Positions 36,886-41,328 of a stretch of DNA of 41,328 nucleotides are shown piece by piece. A model generated the notes under the pieces. It was not told the origin of the DNA and did not search any database. It saw only the letters and a program-made list of their open reading frames with translations. This DNA is from a virus. The number at the start of each line of letters is the position of its first letter. The stretch's first letter is position 1. The translations under genes were made by a program, and so were the position numbers. The stretch lies in IMG/VR virus record IMGVR_UViG_3300042455_001689, positions 1-41,328 of that record; one strand, given 5' to 3'.

Positions 36886-37146
36886 TCAAGAGCCTAGCCG
36901 GTTGCTGTACTTCGTCTCCCGTGCGTACCAGATGACATGGTCGCTCATCGCTTGACTTTCCGCCGGGCTTGCCATCGCGTCGCAGTCTCGGGGATGCCAA
37001 AGGCTCTGACCTGCTTCCGCCCTGATCCGCATCGCCTCCAGCTTACCTAGCGATCCTGCCGGATGTCCGCATGGCTCGACGGCCGGACTTGGCTCGTAGT
37101 CGTCGGAATGGCCGTGTAAGCGGATGTACTCGGCGGAACTGGTCAT
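36886..37146 (-). CDS. Hypothetical protein
   Basis: 86 aa from ATG 37146 (MTSSAEYIRLHG), with AAGGGG upstream. It has a CGHPAGS turn and a RIRAEAGQSLWHPRDCDAM pattern seen in other small phage proteins that may bind metal through His/Cys residues. It overlaps the 37143 gene by 4 nt. No function is known to me. Confidence 0.6.
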   Translation of the reverse strand: MTSSAEYIRLHGHSDDYEPSPAVEPCGHPAGSLGKLEAMRIRAEAGQSLWHPRDCDAMASPAESQAMSDHVIWYARETKYSNRLGS

Positions 37147-37292
37147 TGCCACAGCCCCTTGAACAACTCGAACCAATTGGACCATGAGTACGCAACCAGA
37201 AGACCTGAAATCACACCGCCAACAATCGCCACAAGCAGAGCTACCGCGCCCATCGCGTCTTGCTGGAATTCTTCATCGAATGGATTTTCCAC
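37143..37292 (-). CDS. Small single-span membrane protein
   Basis: 49 aa from GTG 37292, with a weak ribosome-binding site in the end of the upstream gene. MENPFDEEFQQDAM (acidic) precedes one span (GAVALLVAIVGGVISGLLVAY) and an aromatic tail (WSNWFELFKGLWQ). It overlaps the next gene (ATGA). No family is recognised. Confidence 0.65.
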   Translation of the reverse strand: MENPFDEEFQQDAMGAVALLVAIVGGVISGLLVAYSWSNWFELFKGLWQ

Positions 37293-37293
37293 G

Positions 37294-37590
37294 TTAGCCC
37301 CCTGCCTTTTCCGCGCATGGCCGGCACATCGCTAGCCCGTCTGGAATGCAAACCACTAGCTCTTGGCAAATCATGCAAGCCGAAACGTCGTAGCCACCGC
37401 GATCAATTGCCGCGACTAGGGATAGGGCAACTTCCAAGGATGCAACGGTCTTGGATCCGATCGCAGCTCCAGTCACGATAAGCAAATCTAGCTCCCATGC
37501 CCTAGGTAGTTCCTGCTGCCTGCCACCCGGCAAATCCAGATGCGTCGGCAGTGGCACGCCGTAAACCGGCCCTTTGTTTTGATCGCTCAT
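37294..37590 (-). CDS. Small protein with C-terminal zinc site
   Basis: 98 aa from ATG 37590 (MSDQNKGPVYGVPLPTHLDL), with AAAGGGGG upstream. The middle is a hydrophobic alpha/beta stretch (ELDLLIVTGAAIGSKTVASLEVALSLVAAID). A CMIC...CRPC arrangement follows, giving four Cys ligands. Zinc binding and protein or nucleic-acid interaction are likely. Family not recognised. Confidence 0.65.
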   Translation of the reverse strand: MSDQNKGPVYGVPLPTHLDLPGGRQQELPRAWELDLLIVTGAAIGSKTVASLEVALSLVAAIDRGGYDVSACMICQELVVCIPDGLAMCRPCAEKAGG

Positions 37591-37790
37591 TTCTTGCCCC
37601 CTTTGCTCCACCTTTCGAACGCCTCCGAAACCCGAATTACATCCTCGATGAATCCCGTCCCGACTTCGGCCAGAAACGCACCCACCTCCATCGAGCACCG
37701 AAAGCCCTTTTGGATCGGCTTGGATTCGCTGATCGGCTTGGGCTTGGACCCTGCCCCCTTGCGTTTGCCGCCGCGTTTGGATTTGGTCAT
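37587..37790 (-). CDS. Small basic protein (GKRKGAGSKPK type)
   Basis: 67 aa from ATG 37790, with AAGGAG upstream. MTKSKRGGKRKGAGSKPKPI is the arginine/lysine- and glycine-rich start of many phage DNA-binding proteins. The C-terminal half is helical (FRCSMEVGAFLAEVGTGFIEDVIRVSEAFERW), possibly a ribbon-helix-helix-like dimer. It overlaps both neighbours by 4 nt. Confidence 0.65.
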   Translation of the reverse strand: MTKSKRGGKRKGAGSKPKPISESKPIQKGFRCSMEVGAFLAEVGTGFIEDVIRVSEAFERWSKGGKK

Positions 37791-38011
37791 TCTCCTTCGT
37801 CATCCCCTGCCATTCTGAGCATCCCGGAACCCTCCGCGATTCGATCTGACTCTGTGCGATTGTCCGGCGGTTCCCAGTCATCGCCTCTTGCGTGCGCCGC
37901 GTCGATCGCCGCTAGCACCCTCGGATTGCACTTGTGGGAATTGATCGCTTTCAAGCTGATCGCCGCCCCGCAAATCGAGCACCCATCGCCGCCGCCTCTG
38001 TGTTTTGCCAT
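37787..38011 (-). CDS. Small zinc-finger protein
   Basis: 74 aa from ATG 38011, with GGAGGAATGAACG upstream. CSICGAAISLKAINSHKC supplies Cys-X2-Cys...His-X-Cys zinc ligands near residues 11-28. The rest is acidic and flexible (GDDWEPPDNRTESDRIAEGSG...GDDEGE). A small regulator or nucleic-acid binding protein is plausible. Overlaps the 37587 gene by 4 nt. Confidence 0.65.
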   Translation of the reverse strand: MAKHRGGGDGCSICGAAISLKAINSHKCNPRVLAAIDAAHARGDDWEPPDNRTESDRIAEGSGMLRMAGDDEGE

Positions 38012-38062
38012 CGTTCATTCCTCCATTTGCCGGAGCCTATCCCGGCATTGGCTGTTGGGGGT

Positions 38063-38452
38063 TTATCGGTTCATCGTTCGCAGGTTATCAACAGAAATCC
38101 ATCGTTGGCCGTCGTTCCACATGTCGAGAAGCCTTTGAGCACTTGCAACGGTCCATCCGTAGTAAGCCAAAACGTGATGCAATCGCTCTACGTCGCTACC
38201 ATAGGCAAGGATCGCCTTATCGTTCTGGATCGTCCCGAAAACGCCTCGGAATTGGCTGTAGATACTTCGCTCATCGTTCGGGGCTACTTCCCATTTGTAG
38301 GGGGCGATTTCTTGCTTGCCCGTCGATTTCTTGCTGCCCTTACCCTTGCCGTTGTTTGCTACGGTGTTGATGAACTTGCCGCCTTCGTACCATTCGCCAT
38401 TGGCTCCAATTTCGCCGCCAACTTTTGCCCTGCGTTGTGTTGCTGTCGTCAT
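38063..38452 (-). CDS. Hypothetical protein, first gene after promoter
   Basis: 129 aa from ATG 38452, 49 nt downstream of the likely transcription start of the promoter at 38508-38535. The leader GGAGACGATGACAG matches those of 13250 and 13510. The protein is Gly/Lys-rich at the start (MTTATQRRAKVGGEIGANGEWYEGGKFINT...), then has a beta-type part and a helical end with W and Y residues (RLHHVLAYYGWTVASAQRLLDMWNDGQRWISVDNLRTMN). No family is recognised. Being first in a strong transcript suggests early expression. Confidence 0.6.
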   Translation of the reverse strand: MTTATQRRAKVGGEIGANGEWYEGGKFINTVANNGKGKGSKKSTGKQEIAPYKWEVAPNDERSIYSQFRGVFGTIQNDKAILAYGSDVERLHHVLAYYGWTVASAQRLLDMWNDGQRWISVDNLRTMNR

Positions 38453-38507
38453 CTGTCATCGTCTCCGGTTAGTGTCCCGCGTCGCGTTGTGCGTCGCTTG
38501 TCCCTAA

Positions 38508-38535
38508 ATTGTATCATCGTCAATCCGATTGTCAA
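38508..38535 (-). promoter_or_regulatory. Sigma70-type promoter
   Basis: On the minus strand TTGACA (38535-38530), a 16-bp spacer and TACAAT (38513-38508) give an almost perfect -35/-10 pair. Transcription would start about 38501. The gap lies between the RuvC-like stop and the 38452 gene. The leader element CGCGTTGTGCG (38483-38493) recurs at 13546-13556 upstream of the 13510 gene. Confidence 0.75.
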
Positions 38536-38585
38536 ACATGAATCAAAGAATCTGGAAAGATTTTTTAGGGTGTTTTTCTTACGGG

Positions 38586-39053
38586 TCACCGCCTCGGCTT
38601 GTACTCCGGCTCGCTTTCGACACATTCCGCCGCATAGACCGCGATTGCCAGGGCTGACCAAAGATGCCCTGAAACTCCGTGCAATGGCCCTGGGTTTTTC
38701 TTTGTGCCTACGGTCCCTAGCTTGTCGATCAACGCTTGCCGGATGTTTGGGTCTTTGGCTCGCATCGTCCCGCATAGGTGGAGCTTGACTAGCCGCCTGG
38801 GTATCAGTCTCAGTTGCTTGGGGGCATCGACTAGCCGACCGATTTCAAGGCATGTCTCGAAAACCGACTTTCCGACCGCCATGCCGTAGGACTCGATCCA
38901 CTCGATAGCAACGATGCCATCAAAATCGAATAGCAACGGGACCAGGTTCGTTGTGATCGAATTCTCGGATCGGATAACCCGCTTGGAGGTTGAGTCGTAC
39001 CAAACTACGCCATGCTCTTCGGGTCCAGGGTCAACGCCGATGTAGATGCTCAT
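38586..39053 (-). CDS. RuvC-like RNase H-fold nuclease (Holliday junction resolvase type)
   Basis: 155 aa from ATG 39053 (MSIYIGVDPGPEEHG); the longer frame from 39074 was rejected. Asp8 in VDPG, Glu51/Glu54 in VAIEWIESYG and the C-terminal GVSGHLWSALAIAVYA fit the RuvC-type order. The last segment has Ser where a catalytic Asp is usual (HLWSAL), as in some phage members. It would resolve recombination intermediates or debranch concatemers before packaging. Family call good, specificity inferred. Confidence 0.75.
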   Translation of the reverse strand: MSIYIGVDPGPEEHGVVWYDSTSKRVIRSENSITTNLVPLLFDFDGIVAIEWIESYGMAVGKSVFETCLEIGRLVDAPKQLRLIPRRLVKLHLCGTMRAKDPNIRQALIDKLGTVGTKKNPGPLHGVSGHLWSALAIAVYAAECVESEPEYKPRR

Positions 39054-39703
39054 TCCGTCACCTCGATTCGGCATTGATTCCAGTTTAGCGGGTTGTCGCA
39101 GGTCTCATTCTTACAGACGAACCGAAAGGGATGGGACTTATGGATCTGAATTAGCTGCCTAACCTTCCATTGCTCGCTGTCCCAGTCTCGAACCTCGCAA
39201 CATACCGGCCCGTTCCGCAAATCGGCTTGCGTCGGTTCGCGGTATCGCTTGGGGGGTGGCTCATCGTGCTTTTTCTTGACGCCTCCGAGCTTGTAGGACA
39301 CCTGCTCTCGGATTGAATGCCTAACAGTTATCGGGAAATCATCGATTAGGTTGATCGCCTCGATAACGCCCTCTTGACCATGCCAACTGATAACCGCGTC
39401 GCCAACCTTGAAATCATGGGGACGATCATCTTGGTCGGGCTCACCGATCGGCGTTTCATTCGCTCCGCTCGCCTTCGCCTCTGCTTCACGGATCGCCTTT
39501 AACCACCTAGCCGCGTACCATTCGGCCTTGCCTGCATCGATCGCTAATTGGCCTTTCTGGTTCGCCCTGAGTGCATAACCTAGCAAGTGACTTTGAGCCG
39601 CTGCCGCCTGTGGACTAGGTGCCCCTTCGATCGCTGCATCGATGATATCGATCGCCTCAGCGGGCAAGTGCTTGTAGTGCTTTGGGTTGATTGGGTCGCT
39701 CAT
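39050..39703 (-). CDS. DUF3310-type protein with SH3-like C-terminus
   Basis: 217 aa from ATG 39703. The first 80 residues are DUF3310 (DPINPKHYKHLPAEAIDIIDA... LGYALRANQKGQ..DAGKAEWYAARWL), common in phages and sometimes called nucleotide kinase-like although no P-loop is present. The middle FKVGDAVISWHGQEGVIEAINL looks like a KOW/SH3 barrel. The C-terminus has a CKNETCDNPLNWNQC zinc-like segment. It overlaps its neighbours by 4 nt. Confidence 0.78.
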   Translation of the reverse strand: MSDPINPKHYKHLPAEAIDIIDAAIEGAPSPQAAAAQSHLLGYALRANQKGQLAIDAGKAEWYAARWLKAIREAEAKASGANETPIGEPDQDDRPHDFKVGDAVISWHGQEGVIEAINLIDDFPITVRHSIREQVSYKLGGVKKKHDEPPPKRYREPTQADLRNGPVCCEVRDWDSEQWKVRQLIQIHKSHPFRFVCKNETCDNPLNWNQCRIEVTE

Positions 39704-39927
39704 TCTGTTTCCTCTACTAGGTCGAAAGGGGATTGGTTGCTGTCGAAAGAGTACGATCCGTCCTCTAGGAAAATCTCCCAGTGCCAGTCTAGCGGGTCGT
39801 CGCTCGGTGGATTGCCTGTATGATTGCCGATCTCGGCTTCTAGGGGGTAACTTAATAATTCTCTTTCTCGGACGTTACGCACCCAGTAGCCGCCTCGGGT
39901 CTCGGGTTTGAATTTACGCTGAGTCAT
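39700..39927 (-). CDS. KPxTxGG...DLV domain protein, paralogue 3
   Basis: 75 aa from ATG 39927, overlapping both neighbours by 4 nt. FKPETRGGYWVRNV, WHWEIFLEDGSYSF and SPFDLV line up with the two other paralogues (6347-6574, 11584-12021). This copy has an insert (EIGNHTGNPPSDDPLD) in the middle. Same unknown function, different operon. Confidence 0.7.
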   Translation of the reverse strand: MTQRKFKPETRGGYWVRNVRERELLSYPLEAEIGNHTGNPPSDDPLDWHWEIFLEDGSYSFDSNQSPFDLVEETE

Positions 39928-40103
39928 TTCCTCACCTTCCTTTCCTCTTGCCTAACTTGCTCTAGAGCTTCGCAATACGACGCGATAGCCGCCTCAACAA
40001 ACGCACTTAGCGAAACACCCGCTAAGCTGGCCTCACGCCGGACCAGGGCGATTATAGACGCCCTCTGGCCCGTGCAAAATGGTTGTTTAGGATCCTTGCT
40101 CAT
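39924..40103 (-). CDS. Small ribbon-helix-helix-like protein
   Basis: 59 aa from ATG 40103 (MSKDPKQPFCTGQR), with AAGGGC upstream. A strand-like PFCTGQRASIIALVRREASLAGVSLSAFVEAAIASYCEAL stretch has the helix spacing of Arc/CopG-type dimers, which bind operators. The C-terminus is charged (EQVRQEERKVRK). Likely a regulator. No operator is assigned. Confidence 0.6.
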   Translation of the reverse strand: MSKDPKQPFCTGQRASIIALVRREASLAGVSLSAFVEAAIASYCEALEQVRQEERKVRK

Positions 40104-40314
40104 GGCGTGCCCTTTCTTCGCTTGTGATTGCTTCAAGGGCTAGCAGTTGATACTGCTCCCAGTATCGACTCTCAAATAGCATCATGGCCGCTGCTTGCGC
40201 AAAAGCCTCCTCCGCTACGTCATCAAAAGGCCTTGCTGCTTCGGTCATCCCGCTTAACGCCGCCTCTGCGTACCGCCTGAATTGTTCTCTGTCTTCCATC
40301 TGCTGCTTGTTCAT
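40087..40314 (-). CDS. Small hypothetical protein
   Basis: 75 aa from ATG 40314 (MNKQQMEDREQF), with AAGGGC upstream, overlapping the RHH gene by 17 nt. It is all-helical and acidic (FRRYAEAALSGMTEAARPFDDVAEEAFAQAAAMMLFESRYWEQYQLLALEAITSEERA). No family is recognised. It follows dnaB after 13 nt, so it may share its transcript. Confidence 0.6.
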   Translation of the reverse strand: MNKQQMEDREQFRRYAEAALSGMTEAARPFDDVAEEAFAQAAAMMLFESRYWEQYQLLALEAITSEERARHEQGS

Positions 40315-40327
40315 TAAAAAGCCCTTT

Positions 40328-41328
40328 TTAGAAATCGTTAAAGTTACCGTTACGTTCTTCCATCCCAACAACCTTACCCCGCAACATTTTCAAATCACAC
40401 GCTGCGATTCGACCGTTACGAAATTTTCCGACTTGGCAGGTCATTGATTCGCTGCCCCTGTCCTCTCGATGGAGAAACAAAACAACGTCCGAATCTTCCT
40501 CAATTGACCCTGTTTCCTTTAAGTCCGCTAGCGTTGGCATTTGCCCCTCGGCGGTTCTGCCAACCTGGGCTAGCGATATAATTGATATGTCATACGCCTT
40601 GCTCATTCGGGCGATCTCATTCGATACGTGCGAGACTTGTAGCCGCCGATCCGATATTCCTTTTTGGGCCTTGACCAATTGAATGTAGTCAATCACTACA
40701 AGTTTGGTCCCGCGCTTTGCCATGTCGGTTCGGATTCGGCTTTCAATCTTCGCGATCGATGCCCCTGGACAATGCCAGACCTCGCAAGGCACGCCCTTGA
40801 AAGCGTAGAGCGTCCCCATCATTTCGCTTAGCTGGGCATCTGTGAAACTCAGGTAGTTTAGATCTTGCATCGTCGCGGATGTATCCCGAAGGGCCAGCCT
40901 GGACCCGCAATCATCGAGCGACATTTCGACCGAGACGAATAGCGTTGGCACTTTTTCAACCTGAGCCACCCTCAAGGCAACCTCCATTCCAAGAGCCGAT
41001 TTGCCAATCGACGGCCGCGCCCCAATGGTAATATACCCGTTAGGCATACCGCCCATGAGCATCGCATCGAAAGCCGGTATTCCAGTTTTAAGTACTGGCG
41101 ATTTGCCAGCCTTGCGAAGGGCCTCTAGTTTCTCGATTTTTGCGAAAACGATCTGTTCGCAATCTTTTTGGCTGTCGCTGCCCATATCGCCAACAATCAA
41201 AGCCGCTGAGGACATTTCATCGGCGATCCTGTCCGGGTCGAAACTAACATCGGTTCGGATTTCCTGGGCAAAATCATCGATCATTACCGCCAGCTTTCGA
41301 CGCCTGGACCATTTCGCCACCTCTTCGG
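40328..41328 (-). CDS. dnaB: Replicative DNA helicase DnaB, C-terminal part (cut by window edge)
   Basis: The rest of the 434-aa helicase. The RecA-like ATPase has Walker A GARPSIGKSA (residues 204-213 of the full protein), Walker B VVIDYIQL (312-319), the sensor region LAQVGRTAEGQMPTLADLKETGSIEEDSDVV with its conserved SIEEDSD, and a final arginine-containing GKFRNGRIA stretch. It is the ring helicase of replication, self-sufficient in fold. A GTG at 41320 would give a shorter protein, but the joined frame extends to ATG 431. Confidence 0.95.
   Translation of the reverse strand, partial: EEVAKWSRRRKLAVMIDDFAQEIRTDVSFDPDRIADEMSSAALIVGDMGSDSQKDCEQIVFAKIEKLEALRKAGKSPVLKTGIPAFDAMLMGGMPNGYITIGARPSIGKSALGMEVALRVAQVEKVPTLFVSVEMSLDDCGSRLALRDTSATMQDLNYLSFTDAQLSEMMGTLYAFKGVPCEVWHCPGASIAKIESRIRTDMAKRGTKLVVIDYIQLVKAQKGISDRRLQVSHVSNEIARMSKAYDISIISLAQVGRTAEGQMPTLADLKETGSIEEDSDVVLFLHREDRGSESMTCQVGKFRNGRIAACDLKMLRGKVVGMEERNGNFNDF
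41202..41328. repeat. Terminal direct repeat, copy 2
   Basis: Identical to bases 1-127. See copy 1. Confidence 0.95.

Noticed and set aside
40328-41320. A 330-aa helicase starting at GTG 41320
   Set aside because: The frame continues upstream across the window join to ATG 431 with a full N-terminal domain.
1-41328. Integrase, excisionase or repressor indicating a temperate phage
   Set aside because: No such domain was seen; only small possible DNA-binding proteins are present.

Overview
The window is one complete, circularly permuted genome of a tailed phage (Caudoviricetes, siphovirus-like: HK97-type head, short tape measure, no sheath or baseplate genes seen). The first 127 bases repeat exactly as the last 127, so the unique circle is 41,201 bp. 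The edges cut through the replicative helicase gene. Every gene I support lies on the minus strand, so transcription runs from high to low coordinates. No integrase, repressor or recognisable endolysin was found, so lifestyle and lysis are unresolved. The host is unknown. Frequent GTG and TTG starts, abundant CTAG and a very cysteine-rich virion protein argue against a standard enterobacterial phage; a planctomycete-type host is only a guess.

Layout in order of transcription. From 41.3 to 38.6 kb: end of dnaB, small regulators, a DUF3310 protein and a RuvC-like nuclease. A strong sigma70-type promoter lies at 38.51-38.54 kb. From 38.5 to 33.9 kb: many small zinc-finger or single-span membrane proteins, a papain-like protease and a membrane-anchored thioredoxin-like protein (possible lysis or host-takeover zone). 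From 33.9 to 30.9 kb: adhesin-like virion genes. From 30.9 to 21.0 kb: HNH nuclease, small and large terminase, portal, ClpP-type head protease, HK97 capsid protein, connectors and major tail protein. From 20.8 to 15.0 kb: tail chaperones made by a -1 frameshift, tape measure, tail proteins, a cysteine-rich virion protein and an Erv/ALR-like gene beside it. A UUCG terminator lies at 13.28-13.30 kb. From 12.8 to 12.0 kb there is a protein-free stretch packed with tRNA-like RNAs. From 11.6 to 1.4 kb: small accessory genes, RecE-like nuclease with RecT annealase, MazG, a thermonuclease-like protein and a DNA methyltransferase. The DnaT-like replication gene (with tandem 10-bp repeats inside it) and dnaB close the circle.

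The most unusual content is RNA. I see tRNA-sized elements with normal T-arms but wrong anticodon arms, tRNA-like elements whose anticodon region is replaced by an H-type pseudoknot, a roughly 45-nt RNA core present twice, and interleaved inverted repeats (pseudoknot candidates) in the leaders of the replication gene, the capsid gene and a membrane-protein gene. All were read by eye; none was folded or searched by computer.
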